Shown piece after piece: positions 18,167 to 27,539 of a stretch of DNA of 64,000 nucleotides. Position numbers and translations under genes: made by a program. The stretch spans positions 1 through 64,000 of the forward strand of contig MWFF01000061.1 of assembly GCA_002071485.1 (NCBI GenBank), read 5' to 3'. This DNA comes from Verrucomicrobia bacterium ADurb.Bin006 (GTDB lineage Bacteria; Verrucomicrobiota; Verrucomicrobiia; Limisphaerales; J093). A model generated the notes under the pieces. That model saw nothing but the letters and a program-made list of their open reading frames with translations. It was not told the DNA's origin and searched no databases. The first letter of the stretch is position 1, and every line of letters begins with the position of its first letter.

Positions 18167-20043
18167 TAAGACTCGGGCTCGCCGAGGAGAATCGGAAGCA
18201 GTGTCAGGGCGTCCCGGAAGTCCGGAATGACCACGTCCGCGCCTACACCGAGCAGCCGCTGGCGCTTCCACTCGTCGCACTGTCCCGACCCGTTGTTGGC
18301 CTCGTCGCTGGCCACGGCGACGGCCAGGCCGCCGACCTCCTTCGTGTTCTGGATCTCGACGTAGCCGTCGCCAAACGAGAGCAACCGGGCGCCGTCGATC
18401 TGGTTCTCCCGCAGGATGCGGTCGATCACCATCTTCTTCGAGAACTGTTTGTAGTCATCAAGGGCCCCATAGATGCGGGGGCCAAAGTACTGGGTGAGCC
18501 CCAGGGCCGCGGCCTCCTGTTTCACGAACACCTCGTCCGTCCCGCTGGCCAGGTAGAGCGAGAACCCGCGCCGCCGCAGTTCGTCGAGAAACGGGCGGGC
18601 TTCGAACACGAGCAGATCGTCCGGCTCGAGCGTTCCGCTGGCGAGGGCGTCGATGCGATGGCGGATGCGGGCATCGAGCCGGCGCAAGTACTCGTGTTTG
18701 TACCAGAGCGGTTCGCGCGGCTCGCCTCCGCGCTCGCGGATGCGTTCGACCAGTTGGATCATCTGGTAGATTGTTTGCTTGCCGTTGAGCCGCATGATGT
18801 CCTCGAACGCCAGCCGCCGCAGCGCCTCGGGCGTCTCGCCCGGTTGGGCCGGCAGCATCTCGACGAACATCGGCACCATCACATCGGGCCAGCCCTGCCG
18901 GATCAGCGACAGAGTGCCGTCGAAGTCGAACAGCACGTGGCTGATGCCGGGGCGTGGCGTGAACGAGGGGGCGAACTCGACCAATCCCAGAAACGAGCCG
19001 CCTGCAGCCTGTTCTGGCGCTGTTGCGGCTTTGGGCTCGGGCCCCGCTTCTGCAATCTCAACGTCTTCCGACGCGGCCTCGCGGGGCGCGTTCGGCTCGA
19101 TCGGGTGCGTTTCCTCCGGGCCGTCGATTGCCTGCGGCGCGCCGGACGAGACGCTGTCTTCCGGGGAGGCGGGCTTATCCTGGAAGTCGCCTGCGCTTGG
19201 AGGCGGCGGTGGCTGGGGCAAGGCCTCGGTCGATGTCGTTGAGGCCGGCGCTGCGGCCTGAGGTTGAAGGGTCACGAGGGCGCGCCGGAGCAACTGACCC
19301 TGAAACAGATGTCCGATGGCCATGGTCTCGAGCACGGTTGCGCCCTTGGGGACCGTCGCGTTCGCATCGGACACCTGGTGCCGCTCGGGGTCGAAGGGCG
19401 TGCCCGGGGCGGCCGCAATCGGCACCATGCCGACGCGCCGCGCGGCATCGCGGCAAGCGTTCTGGAACTGGGTGAACTCGTGGATGAGCCTGGGCTGGCC
19501 GGACCGCACGCCGGCCAGGTAGAGGGCGTAGACATTGTCCAGGATGCGGACGAGGACCTGGAGCCAGTCGCCCTCGGCGCGGCGGAGTTTGGTGGTCTCG
19601 AGGCGCAGGTGATGGCGCTCGGAGTCCTCGGCTCTCTGCATGAAGGCCTGGAAGGCGCGCTGCTCCTCGGTCATGCGATCCATGACCTCGCGCGCCGCGG
19701 CGACCGTTTTGGCGGCGTGTTCGTGCGCCGTTTGCCACTGGCCGGTGGCGGTCTCGATGCGGTCCGCGACATCCTGGACCTGCTCGATCTGCCGGAGGGT
19801 GTCGGCCAGGCCATCCGTCTCGACGAGCTTGAGTTCGGCGTGGTGTCGGAGGCGAAAGGGCCACACGGCCAGCATGGCGCCCAGGGCCACGCAGGCAGCA
19901 AAAGCGCACACCTCGATGGCTGACATGGGCCGGTGCGCCTGCTGCCAGATCACCAGGGCGGCCGCCACCAGGAGGAGGTCGCCGACAACAAAGGGCAGAA
20001 AAAGCTTTGCGCCCAGGGTCACTCGAGTGGTGCGGTCCGTCAT
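18166..20043 (-). CDS. Membrane-anchored GrpE-like / HAD phosphatase fusion
   Basis: A 625-residue fusion. Residues 12-32 and 43-63 are two membrane helices, and 70-160 is a charged, probably coiled-coil stretch. Residues 160-260 match the GrpE head: TPFDPERHQV, VPKGATVLETMAIGHLFQGQLLRRALVTL, as in nucleotide exchange factors of DnaK. A Pro/Ala/Glu linker (261-355) follows. Residues 368-625 are a HAD phosphatase with nucleophile Asp373 and Asp375 (LFDFDGTLSL), LYLASGT, KKMVIDRIL and FGDGYVEI motifs. The start at 20043 (MTDRTTRVTLGAKLFLPF) was chosen because an upstream codon adds only 13 unlikely residues. It leads a three-gene operon with the DHS-like and sugar-kinase genes. The HAD probably acts on a phosphosugar; the GrpE part could recruit DnaK to the membrane. 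Both are inferences. Confidence 0.85.
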   Translation of the reverse strand: MTDRTTRVTLGAKLFLPFVVGDLLLVAAALVIWQQAHRPMSAIEVCAFAACVALGAMLAVWPFRLRHHAELKLVETDGLADTLRQIEQVQDVADRIETATGQWQTAHEHAAKTVAAAREVMDRMTEEQRAFQAFMQRAEDSERHHLRLETTKLRRAEGDWLQVLVRILDNVYALYLAGVRSGQPRLIHEFTQFQNACRDAARRVGMVPIAAAPGTPFDPERHQVSDANATVPKGATVLETMAIGHLFQGQLLRRALVTLQPQAAAPASTTSTEALPQPPPPPSAGDFQDKPASPEDSVSSGAPQAIDGPEETHPIEPNAPREAASEDVEIAEAGPEPKAATAPEQAAGGSFLGLVEFAPSFTPRPGISHVLFDFDGTLSLIRQGWPDVMVPMFVEMLPAQPGETPEALRRLAFEDIMRLNGKQTIYQMIQLVERIRERGGEPREPLWYKHEYLRRLDARIRHRIDALASGTLEPDDLLVFEARPFLDELRRRGFSLYLASGTDEVFVKQEAAALGLTQYFGPRIYGALDDYKQFSKKMVIDRILRENQIDGARLLSFGDGYVEIQNTKEVGGLAVAVASDEANNGSGQCDEWKRQRLLGVGADVVIPDFRDALTLLPILLGEPES

Positions 20044-20119
20044 GGGGCCGGAGGTTATGCTGGCGCACCCGCGGCTGGCCACGGAAAAGTTGCGTGAGGG
20101 CGGGGCGGGGCAGTGGAAC

Positions 20120-21403
20120 TCACTCGTAGCGGAGCGACTCGATGGGGTCGAGATTGGCGGCTTTGTAAGCCGGGTAGGAGCCGAACAGGACGCCGACGAC
20201 CGAACAGATTGTGAGCCCGATCACGACCCAATCCAGGGGGATCACGGGCGGGAGCTTGAGGAAGTAAGCGGCCGAATTGCCGCCGAGGATGCCCAAGAGA
20301 ACTCCGATCACTCCGCCAACCTGGCAGAGCACGATGGCTTCCATGATGAACTGGGTCATGATGTTCCGCTTCTTGGCTCCGATCGCGCGGCGAATGCCGA
20401 TCTCGCGCGTGCGCTCGGTCACCGACACCAGCATGATGTTCATGATCCCGATGCCCGCCGCCACCAGGGCGATCGAACTGACCACCGCGACGCCGATCCG
20501 GACGGTCAGAGTGAAGCTCTTGAACTGCGAGATCAGGGAGTCGTTCGAGAACACCTCGAAGTCATCCTCGACTCCCGGCTTAACCTTGCGTGCCGTGCGC
20601 AGGATTCCGCGCACCTGCTCGACGGTATCCTCGTACATCGCCTGGTTCTGGGCCTGCACGAGGATGGACAAGCTACGCCACACACGCCCGTAGCGGTTGA
20701 GACCCGTCGTGAGCGGGATGACGGCGAAGTTGTCCTGGTCGCCCCCGAGCGAGGCCCCTTTGGGTTCGAGCACGCCGACCACCGTGTAGCCGATGCCGTC
20801 GAATTTGGCCTTCTCGCCCAAAGCCGACCCGTGGGGGAAGAGAATCTTGGCCAGGCCGCCCCCCAGCACGCACACATCCTTCGCGCTGTCGATATCCGAT
20901 TCGATCAGCCCGCGGCCTTCGCCGACGATCCAGTTGCGCGCGGGGAAACCGCCCACGGTGGCGCCGACCAGGCTGACATTGGGCGGCGTCTTGTCGTAAC
21001 GCGAGATTGCCTCGCCGGTCCAGAACCCGCATTGGATGCCGACGGATTGCGCCAGGGTGGCCTTCTCCATCACCGCCTTGCCGTGGGCGAAGGTGATGTC
21101 CTTGCGGCGAAGGTACTTTTCGAAGCCCTCCGGTCCGCCGAAGTGCACGGCCGGCCATTTGCGAATCTGGAAGGTGTGGCTGCCCAATTGGCTGAGTTCC
21201 TTCTCGATGTTGCTCTGCAGCACCCGCATGGCCGTCATCACCACGATGATCGAGAACACACCCACCAGAACGCCCAAGACAGTCAGGCTGGAACGTAATT
21301 TGTGCGTCGTCAGCGCCCCGATCCCCATGACAAAGCTCTCCTTGACCTCAGCCCAGATCAGGTTGCGGCCGGCGTGGCGCGGGCGTGGAGAGAGAACGGT
21401 CAT
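20120..21403 (-). CDS. MacB-like ABC transporter permease (FtsX fold), second of two
   Basis: A 427-residue inner-membrane permease. One N-terminal helix (HKLRSSLTVLGVLVGVFSIIVV) precedes a large periplasmic MacB-PCD domain (about 65-290), and three C-terminal helices follow in an FtsX domain ([20 protein letters not shown]). This layout is typical of type VII ABC (MacB/LolCE) mechanotransmission systems, which drive export from the periplasm rather than transport through the membrane. It lies one base from the preceding permease gene and shares its topology, so the two probably form a heterodimer on the ATPase encoded upstream. Confidence 0.93.
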   Translation of the reverse strand: MTVLSPRPRHAGRNLIWAEVKESFVMGIGALTTHKLRSSLTVLGVLVGVFSIIVVMTAMRVLQSNIEKELSQLGSHTFQIRKWPAVHFGGPEGFEKYLRRKDITFAHGKAVMEKATLAQSVGIQCGFWTGEAISRYDKTPPNVSLVGATVGGFPARNWIVGEGRGLIESDIDSAKDVCVLGGGLAKILFPHGSALGEKAKFDGIGYTVVGVLEPKGASLGGDQDNFAVIPLTTGLNRYGRVWRSLSILVQAQNQAMYEDTVEQVRGILRTARKVKPGVEDDFEVFSNDSLISQFKSFTLTVRIGVAVVSSIALVAAGIGIMNIMLVSVTERTREIGIRRAIGAKKRNIMTQFIMEAIVLCQVGGVIGVLLGILGGNSAAYFLKLPPVIPLDWVVIGLTICSVVGVLFGSYPAYKAANLDPIESLRYE

Positions 21404-21404
21404 G

Positions 21405-22634
21405 TCACTCGTTGCGCAACGCGTCCACCGGGTTCATTCGCGCCGCGCGCCAGGCGGGCAGGAAACCGGCCAGCACGCCGGTGAGCAGCGAGACCAGCAG
21501 GGCGAGGCCGACGATGGACAGGGAAATGGTCGCGGGCATCACTTTGCGCAGAAGCAGCGTGCCGGGTGCGGCGATGGCCAGGCCCAGGAGCCCTCCCAAG
21601 AGACAGATCATCGCCGCTTCGAGGAGGAACTGCACCAGAATCGCCCGGCGTTTGGCCCCGATCGCCTTGCGCACGCCGATCTCCTTGGTCCGCTCGGCCA
21701 CGGACACGAACATGATGTTCATGATGCCGATGCCTCCGACGAAGAGCGAGAGTCCGGTGATGAATATGCCGACCGTGGCGATCGTGCCGGTGATCTTGTC
21801 GAACGTCTTGATGAACTGGTCCTGCTGGTTGATCGCAAAATCGTCGTCCTGGCCCGGCGCCAGGCGCCGCAGCTTGCGCATGATACCGCGGGCTTCCTCG
21901 CGCGTGTCCTCGAGGCTGTCCATGTCGCGGGCCTTGATATGGATGGCGTAGTCGGGCCGCTGGGTGAAGAGCGATGTGAATTGCCCGATGGGGACGATCA
22001 CCTGGTTGTCCAGACTGAACGCGCCCAGGAATTCCCCCTGCGGTTCGAGCACACCCACCACATCGAACGGGTACCCCCCCACATAGACCCGCGCCCCGAC
22101 AGGCGACTCGCCCCGAAACAGGTTCGTGGCCGTCTGCGCCCCGAGCACGCACACGGGACGCCCCCCCTCCGCCTCGCCCGCCGTCAGAAACCGTCCGTTG
22201 GCAACGCTCGTTCCGCCGGTGTACAGGGCCTGATCCGTCGTTCCGATGACCATGACCGACGAGGCGCTGCGGTTCTTGTATTTCACCGGGCGCGCGGTGT
22301 TCACGGTGGGAGCGACGGCGCGCGCCGATGTGATCTGCCGCTGGAGTCCCCGGACCTGGTCCCAGGTGATTTCGCGCCGGCGATTCTGGCGAATCCACTC
22401 CTCGTGGGAATTGATGAACCAACTGTAGCGTTCGAGATAGAGGACGTCGCTGCCCAGAGCCGAGATGCTCTGGTTGAACCCACGCTTGAGCCCCTGGATC
22501 GCGGTCCCCATGAGCGTGACGGTCACAATGCCAATCACGATGCCCAGCGTGGTCAGGCCGGCCCGCATCTTGTTGGCCCGCGTGGCGTCCCAGGCGATCC
22601 GCAGCCCCTCGCGCAGTTCAATCCACCAGTGCAT
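21405..22634 (-). CDS. MacB-like ABC transporter permease (FtsX fold), first of two
   Basis: A 409-residue permease with the same layout as its neighbour: helix TM1 ([20 protein letters not shown]), a periplasmic domain, then three helices with [23 protein letters not shown]. Its first codons overlap the end of the ATPase gene by 17 bp, showing tight operon structure. With the ATPase and the MacA-like adaptor it forms a complete inner-membrane and periplasmic set; the TolC-like outer-membrane partner is not in the window. The exported substrate is unknown (antibiotic, lipopeptide or lipoprotein are all possible). Confidence 0.93.
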   Translation of the reverse strand: MHWWIELREGLRIAWDATRANKMRAGLTTLGIVIGIVTVTLMGTAIQGLKRGFNQSISALGSDVLYLERYSWFINSHEEWIRQNRRREITWDQVRGLQRQITSARAVAPTVNTARPVKYKNRSASSVMVIGTTDQALYTGGTSVANGRFLTAGEAEGGRPVCVLGAQTATNLFRGESPVGARVYVGGYPFDVVGVLEPQGEFLGAFSLDNQVIVPIGQFTSLFTQRPDYAIHIKARDMDSLEDTREEARGIMRKLRRLAPGQDDDFAINQQDQFIKTFDKITGTIATVGIFITGLSLFVGGIGIMNIMFVSVAERTKEIGVRKAIGAKRRAILVQFLLEAAMICLLGGLLGLAIAAPGTLLLRKVMPATISLSIVGLALLVSLLTGVLAGFLPAWRAARMNPVDALRNE

Positions 22635-23319
22635 GCGAATCCGCCCTTTCGTCGCTGGCGATCAGACCGTCGCGAATCCGCAGGATGCGGCGGGCGTGCC
22701 GGGCGATCTCCTCCTCGTGGGTGACGACGATGATGGTGTGGCCCTGATCGGCGAGGGCCTCGAACAAGCTCATGATCTCGGCGCCCGTCTTCGAGTCGAG
22801 GTTGCCGGTCGGCTCATCCGCCAGCAGGATGGACGGGCGATTGACCAGGGCGCGGGCCACGGCCACGCGTTGGCGCTGGCCTCCCGACATCTCCGTGGGC
22901 TTATGATTGACCCTGTCGGCCAAGCCGACGTTCGTCAGGGCTTCGAGCGCCAGTTGCCGGCGCTCTTCGGAGGGAATGCCGGCGTACACCAGCGGCAGCT
23001 CAACGTTGTGCAGCGCGTTGGCGCGCGGCAACAGGTTGAACGTCTGGAACACAAACCCGATCTCCTTGTTCCGGACCTCCGCCAACTCGTTGTCGTCCAT
23101 GTCGCTGACGTTCGTTCCATTGAGTTCGTATGTGCCCGAACTCGGCGTGTCGAGACACCCGATCAGGTTCATCAGGGTGGATTTTCCCGAGCCCGACGGC
23201 CCCATGATCGCCACATACTCGGCCCGGCCCACCTCGATGGAGACCTCGCGGAGCGCGTGAATCGTCTCCGTCCCCATCTGATAACGCCGTGAAACCCGGC
23301 TGAGACGGATCAAGCTCAT
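22618..23319 (-). CDS. MacB/LolD-type ABC transporter ATPase
   Basis: A 233-residue ATP-binding subunit. Walker A is [15 protein letters not shown] (near 41-55), the Q-loop is [11 protein letters not shown], the signature is [15 protein letters not shown], Walker B is [13 protein letters not shown], and the H-loop is [18 protein letters not shown] and [16 protein letters not shown] are typical of the MacB/LolD group. In this operon the ATPase is a separate chain rather than fused to the permease as in E. coli MacB. Its ATG overlaps the adaptor gene stop (ATGA), and its end overlaps the first permease gene. Confidence 0.95.
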   Translation of the reverse strand: MSLIRLSRVSRRYQMGTETIHALREVSIEVGRAEYVAIMGPSGSGKSTLMNLIGCLDTPSSGTYELNGTNVSDMDDNELAEVRNKEIGFVFQTFNLLPRANALHNVELPLVYAGIPSEERRQLALEALTNVGLADRVNHKPTEMSGGQRQRVAVARALVNRPSILLADEPTGNLDSKTGAEIMSLFEALADQGHTIIVVTHEEEIARHARRILRIRDGLIASDERADSHALVD

Positions 23320-24743
23320 CTCGTTTCCGTCGCCTTGTCCTTATCCGGCGTGAGGGTGCCGATGCGGACCTTCTTGCCGTCATCCAGTTCCGAGCGCAGG
23401 GCCTTGTAACTGCCGGAGATGACCTCCTGGCCTTCCGCGACACCCTCGAGTATCTCGGTATAGGCATCGTCGCTGATCCCAATCTTGACCGGAACCATGC
23501 GCGCCCGGTCGTTCTCCTTCAGAAAGACGACCTCGACGTGTTTGGGCTTGTCTCCGGGCTTCTTCGACGCGGTCGTGGCGGTGTCGTTTGTTCCGGGGGC
23601 GGCATTTGTCGCCTGGGCGGTCTCCGGGGCGGGTGTGTTGGTTCCAGTCTGGGCGGTGCTGTTGGCGGCCGCTGCGGGGTCCTTGGCGGCGGTTGCCGCT
23701 TGCGCGCCCTTGGCGGGCGTCTTGTTTTGGCCTGGAGGTTTCGGGATGCGCGTTGTCACGCTGGCGATCGGAACGCTCAGCACATTGGTGCGCGAGCGTG
23801 TCTCGACCTCCGCCGTCACCGTCATCCCCGGCCGGAACGGTTCCTTCTCCTTGATGCGGATTTTGACCTCGAACTTGGTGGCGTCGGTCGATTGGCTGCC
23901 GCCGCCGCTGCCGAACACCAGCCCCTTCGACGAGTTGGCGATCTCGGTCACCGTCCCGTTGAACTTGCGGTCCTTGTAGGCGTCCACCTCGAGCCGCGCG
24001 TTCTGGCCCAACTGAATCAGGACCACATCGATCTCGCCGATGTCGACGCGCGCCTCCATCTCGTCGAGGTCGGCGATCACCATGACCTCGGTCCCGGCCA
24101 TCATCGCGGTGCCGACCACCCGTTCGCCCAGTTGCGAGTTGAGCCGGCTCACGGTGCCATCGAGCGGCGACACGATCGTTGTCTTGGACAGGTCTTCCTC
24201 CGCCTTCTCGAGCGCGGCCTTGGCCATCTCGACCTGATGGATCGCATGTTGGAGTTGGGCCTTGTTGATCTCGCACGTGGTCTGAACGGCGAGGAATTCG
24301 GCATCCGGCAGCAGCCTGCTCTCATGCAGCGCCTCGGCCCGTTGCAGATCGATCTCCGCCTTCTTCAAGTTCGCCTCGGCCGTGACCCTGCCCGCCAATG
24401 CCCCCTTGTAGTTTGCCTCGGACGAGTTGCGCTGCGCGACGTACAGGTCCGGCTTGATCTTCAGCAGCAGATCGCCCTTCTTGACCTGGTCCCCCTCCTT
24501 CACCGGCAGTTCGATGATCTCGCCGCTCACTTCCGGGCTGATCTTGACCTGGAACACCGGTTGAATCCGCCCGTTCGCCACCACCAACTCCGTGAGTGTC
24601 CGCCTCTCGACCTTTTCGGTCTGCACGGTGATCGCGGCCTCGCGTTTCTTGAAGATCGCGAGGGCGCCCAAGCCGCCCAGAGCCACGACAATCAAGAGCA
24701 GGACAACCAGCTTCCGCCTCTTCTTCGCCTTAATGTTCGCCAT
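23316..24743 (-). CDS. MacA-like periplasmic adaptor (membrane fusion protein)
   Basis: A 475-residue HlyD/MacA-family adaptor. An N-terminal anchor helix ([21 protein letters not shown], about 11-31) is followed by a lipoyl half ([20 protein letters not shown]), a long alpha-hairpin, the second lipoyl half ([19 protein letters not shown]) and beta-barrel regions. An unusual low-complexity stretch rich in Ala/Thr/Pro/Asn (about 335-400) interrupts the membrane-proximal domain before the C-terminal [21 protein letters not shown] block. It is the first gene of the efflux operon; the protein bridges the ABC permeases and an outer-membrane channel. Confidence 0.93.
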   Translation of the reverse strand: MANIKAKKRRKLVVLLLIVVALGGLGALAIFKKREAAITVQTEKVERRTLTELVVANGRIQPVFQVKISPEVSGEIIELPVKEGDQVKKGDLLLKIKPDLYVAQRNSSEANYKGALAGRVTAEANLKKAEIDLQRAEALHESRLLPDAEFLAVQTTCEINKAQLQHAIHQVEMAKAALEKAEEDLSKTTIVSPLDGTVSRLNSQLGERVVGTAMMAGTEVMVIADLDEMEARVDIGEIDVVLIQLGQNARLEVDAYKDRKFNGTVTEIANSSKGLVFGSGGGSQSTDATKFEVKIRIKEKEPFRPGMTVTAEVETRSRTNVLSVPIASVTTRIPKPPGQNKTPAKGAQAATAAKDPAAAANSTAQTGTNTPAPETAQATNAAPGTNDTATTASKKPGDKPKHVEVVFLKENDRARMVPVKIGISDDAYTEILEGVAEGQEVISGSYKALRSELDDGKKVRIGTLTPDKDKATETR

Positions 24744-24827
24744 CTCGGTATATCGTTAAGACACAACACCCGTCAGTTTGTTTCGGCGCGTCCAGACCGG
24801 ACATTTCCCAAGAAACATGCTTTCCTA

Positions 24828-24894
24828 GCCTGCGTGCTGACTTCTCTCGAGAACTCCGGCTTCGCGGCGGCAAAAAGTCGTGAGAAATGCGGGC
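24828..24894. repeat. Family A repeat, copy A3 (67 bp) at the YIP1-gene stop codon
   Basis: It begins GCCTGCGTGCTGACTTC and ends GTGAGAAATGCGGGC, flanked by TA on both sides (24826-24827 and 24895-24896). Read on the minus strand, TA plus the first G gives the TAG stop of the YIP1 gene. It is the same length as A5, with about three quarters of positions identical by eye. Confidence 0.8.
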
Positions 24895-25688
24895 TAGCCG
24901 CCGAACAGCCGCGGCAGAAAGTGCCCGGCGACGATCCAAAGGCCAGTCCAGAGCAGCCACAGCCCGAACACCCAGGCGGCGCTCTTGGCGAACGTGGCGC
25001 CGCTCAATCGCGACAGGCCGATCGCGCGCACGGCGAGCACCCAGAACGCCACGACATCCACGGCGGCCATCAAACCGTGCGAGAGATTGGCCGGATCGAA
25101 ATCCTTGACCAACAGCATCGCCAAGTTGGGCCCGGCGTACACGCTCCCAAAAGCCACCATCATGAGCGTCTTGATCACCGATTCGAGTATCGCCAACATG
25201 CCGCTCAGCCCGGACACCTCGACGGCCTTCATGTACGTGAACTCGCCGCCCAGCGCGTACCTGCCCACCAGAAACGTGATGAGCGCCCACCAGAAGACGA
25301 GTCCGACGGCCGCCAGGGGCGGCGCGGCGAACATCGCCGCCTGCCGCATGATCTTCCCGAACTTCTCGATCGTCGGTCTCTGGGCTTCGAGTTGCTCGCG
25401 GGTCATCCGGCCTTGTTCGATCATCTTCTGGTATTGCGCCTCCTGCAGGTCGCTGATCTGCTGCGTGATCGCCTCCTGCTGAAGCACCAGCCACGCCCCA
25501 ATCCAGCCGACCAGCGTCGCCAGCAGCGTCGGCACCAGCCAGTTGGCTGTTCGCGGCGGACTGACCTTCACCTCGTCGAACACGTCGGCGGGCGTGGCAA
25601 AGACATTGAGCATCCGCGCGCTCAGCGACGTCGAGTCGGGGATCGGGGGTGCGTCGTCCGGCGAATCGAGGGGAGCACTGTCGTTCAT
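24894..25688 (-). CDS. YIP1-family integral membrane protein
   Basis: A 264-residue membrane protein. The N-terminal 40 residues are soluble and Pro/Asp-rich, then a segment resembling the Yip1 domain start (LNVFATPADVFDEVKVSPP) leads into about five membrane helices, including TANWLVPTLLATLVGWIGAW and AAWVFGLWLLWTGLWIVAG. A helical amphipathic stretch (QISDLQEAQYQKMIEQGRM) lies between TM1 and TM2. Bacterial YIP1 proteins have no defined function. The start at 25688 (MNDSAPLDS) omits 15 implausible upstream residues. It lies upstream of the efflux operon in the same direction, separated by repeat A3 and about 80 bp. Confidence 0.8.
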   Translation of the reverse strand: MNDSAPLDSPDDAPPIPDSTSLSARMLNVFATPADVFDEVKVSPPRTANWLVPTLLATLVGWIGAWLVLQQEAITQQISDLQEAQYQKMIEQGRMTREQLEAQRPTIEKFGKIMRQAAMFAAPPLAAVGLVFWWALITFLVGRYALGGEFTYMKAVEVSGLSGMLAILESVIKTLMMVAFGSVYAGPNLAMLLVKDFDPANLSHGLMAAVDVVAFWVLAVRAIGLSRLSGATFAKSAAWVFGLWLLWTGLWIVAGHFLPRLFGG

Positions 25689-25829
25689 AACGGCAAAGGT
25701 GTAAAAGTATACTGCGTTTGGCGTCGGCGACAATCTCCGAATGCGCGCGGTTGTCAGCTACAACTCGACGCGGGGTTTGTACTTCACACCCGGAGTTCGC
25801 GTCCGCCGCTTCCAACGCGGTCGCACTCA

Positions 25830-26034
25830 GTGCATCTGTCAGTTGTCGGTGGGAATGGATTTTACGCCGCGTTGGGCCTGCCTGCCGCGTCTGCCTGTGC
25901 CGTGCCCGACACGGCAGACAGGCCGCTGCGCTTTGCGGCGCAGGCAGGGCACGCGGCCTACAGCGGGAATTACGATCCGTTGCAGGCCCGGCGCCCTCGC
26001 CGGGCGAGAGAATCCCGACAACCGTCAGATGCAC
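25830..26034. repeat. Family E element, copy E1 (205 bp)
   Basis: The terminal inverted repeats are about 20 bp: GTGCATCTGTCAGTTGTCGG at the left and the complement of GTGCATCTGACGGTTGTCGG at the right. It aligns along its length with E2 at 40315-40520. The interior holds palindromic CTGCCTGTGCCGTGCC-type sequence and a perfect hairpin at 25986-26005 (GCCCGGCG-CCCT-CGCCGGGC). No open frame is convincing inside. It fills much of the 449-bp gap between the YIP1 and hydrolase genes. Confidence 0.85.
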
Positions 26035-26137
26035 CGGATCACACTGAAGGGCGCGCAACGGGGATGACAGGACAAGAGAAACACGGTACAAAACAGTCCA
26101 AGAAACACTTGTGCAAATGACCCCGAATACAACACGC

Positions 26138-27376
26138 ATGAGGCGCCGACCGGTTCGCAGCGCGAGCCTTGTCGCGAAAGTCCAAGAGGGGCGCGGCGCT
26201 CGCGCCTCTTCGGCGGTCGGATTTTCTCTGTGCGATCCGCGGAGGCTCTGTCTGGCGTTGCTGTGTGCGCTTGTGGCGGTGTTGATTTTCAGTCGAGCGA
26301 GTTTCGGAGGAGAAGGCCAACCCGCATTCATCCCCGAGGCCTCTCGGGGTGAAGCCATCGCGCCCTCGAAGAATCCACCATTCTACTCGGACAAGCTGAA
26401 TCTGTTGTGCTTTCGGGATGAGGCGGGCGTCGAGCACCCTGTGCTTGGGACGGCGGATTGGATGAAGCGGCGGGGCCATATTCTTGCCGCGATGGAGCAG
26501 GTGATGGGGGTTCTACCGCCGCTCGAATTCAATGGTCCGCCCCAGGTCGAGGTGCTCGAGGAAACCCCGACCGCCAACGGCGTGCGCCGGAAGATTCTGT
26601 ACACCGTGGAATCGCCCACGAACCGGGTGCCGGCCTATCTGTTCATCCCGCGGAGCGGCGGCGCCAAACGTCCTGCGATGCTCTGTCTGCACCAGACAAC
26701 GCCGGAGGGCAAAGCCGAGATGGCCGGATTGCGCGGCAGGACGAATCGGCAGTTTGGTCTCGAGGTGGCGCAACGAGGCTACGTGACGCTGGTGCCGGAC
26801 TACCCGAATTTCGGCGATTACCGGCGCGACGCCTATGCGGCCGGCTACGCCAGCGCCACCATGCAGGGCATCGTCAATCACCGGCGCGCTCTCGATCTGC
26901 TGGCGTCGATGCCCGAAGTGGACGCCCGCCGCATCGGCGTGCTCGGTCATTCGTTGGGGGGGCATAACGCGCTGTTTCTGGCCGTGTTCGACGAGCGCGC
27001 GCGGGTGGTGGTGACCAGTTGCGGCTTCAACGCGTTCTCGAAGTATTATGGCGGCAATCTGGCCGGTTGGAGCCATGCAGGGTACATGCCGCGGATTCGT
27101 TCGGTGTACGGCTGCGATCCAGGGCGAATGCCATTTGATTTCACCGAGGTGCTCGCCGCCATCGCCCCGCGGCCCGTCTTCATCAACGCGCCGCTGCATG
27201 ATGACAATTTCGAAGTGTCGGGCGTCAAGGACTGCGTCCAGGCCGCCGCCCCGGTCTACCGGCTGCTGGGCGCGGTCGAGGCGCTGGTGGCCGTCTACCC
27301 AGATGCGGAGCACGACTTTCCGCCCGAGGTGCGCCGGCAGGCTTACGCCTGGCTCGACCGGCAACTGGGGCTTTGA
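26138..27376 (+). CDS. Exported alpha/beta hydrolase (dienelactone hydrolase / acetyl-xylan-esterase-like)
   Basis: A serine hydrolase of about 412 residues. A basic start is followed by a hydrophobic segment (RLCLALLCALVAVLIFSRASF), likely a signal peptide or anchor. The nucleophile elbow GHSLGGHNALF contains the catalytic Ser. A PVFINAPLHDDNFEV segment holds the candidate Asp, and YPDAEHDFPPEV the candidate His. The PAYLFIPRSGG and RPAMLCLHQTT blocks are typical of dienelactone-hydrolase-like esterases common in polysaccharide-degrading Verrucomicrobiota. The substrate is unknown. The start is uncertain: ATG at 26117 and GTG at 26111 are in frame. Confidence 0.82.
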   Translation: MRRRPVRSASLVAKVQEGRGARASSAVGFSLCDPRRLCLALLCALVAVLIFSRASFGGEGQPAFIPEASRGEAIAPSKNPPFYSDKLNLLCFRDEAGVEHPVLGTADWMKRRGHILAAMEQVMGVLPPLEFNGPPQVEVLEETPTANGVRRKILYTVESPTNRVPAYLFIPRSGGAKRPAMLCLHQTTPEGKAEMAGLRGRTNRQFGLEVAQRGYVTLVPDYPNFGDYRRDAYAAGYASATMQGIVNHRRALDLLASMPEVDARRIGVLGHSLGGHNALFLAVFDERARVVVTSCGFNAFSKYYGGNLAGWSHAGYMPRIRSVYGCDPGRMPFDFTEVLAAIAPRPVFINAPLHDDNFEVSGVKDCVQAAAPVYRLLGAVEALVAVYPDAEHDFPPEVRRQAYAWLDRQLGL

Positions 27377-27539
27377 CGTTGCATCTGGATGCGCGGCCCG
27401 TCCGGTCACGTGCAAAGTCGCGGTCAACGTCGACGTGGAAGGATGACATGTGGACGAAGACCATGAAGCGGAACCGTTAGCCGTTCACCGTTCAACGCTC
27501 AACCCATCAACCATCAACCATCTGCGATCAGCCATCGGA

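Noticed and set aside
25740..26060. Several short plus-strand frames sharing similar peptides with 40300-40560
   Set aside because: The similar peptides arise because family E repeats E1 and E2 are copies of one DNA element, not because of related proteins.
23538..26120. Long plus-strand open frame opposite the MacA-like and YIP1 genes
   Set aside because: Shadow of two real minus-strand genes with tight operon overlaps; no domain is recognisable.
27440..27535. Run of similar short words (CCGTTCA, CATCAACCAT) after the alpha/beta hydrolase gene
   Set aside because: Too short and irregular to be a CRISPR array or a meaningful tandem repeat; spacers of constant length are absent.
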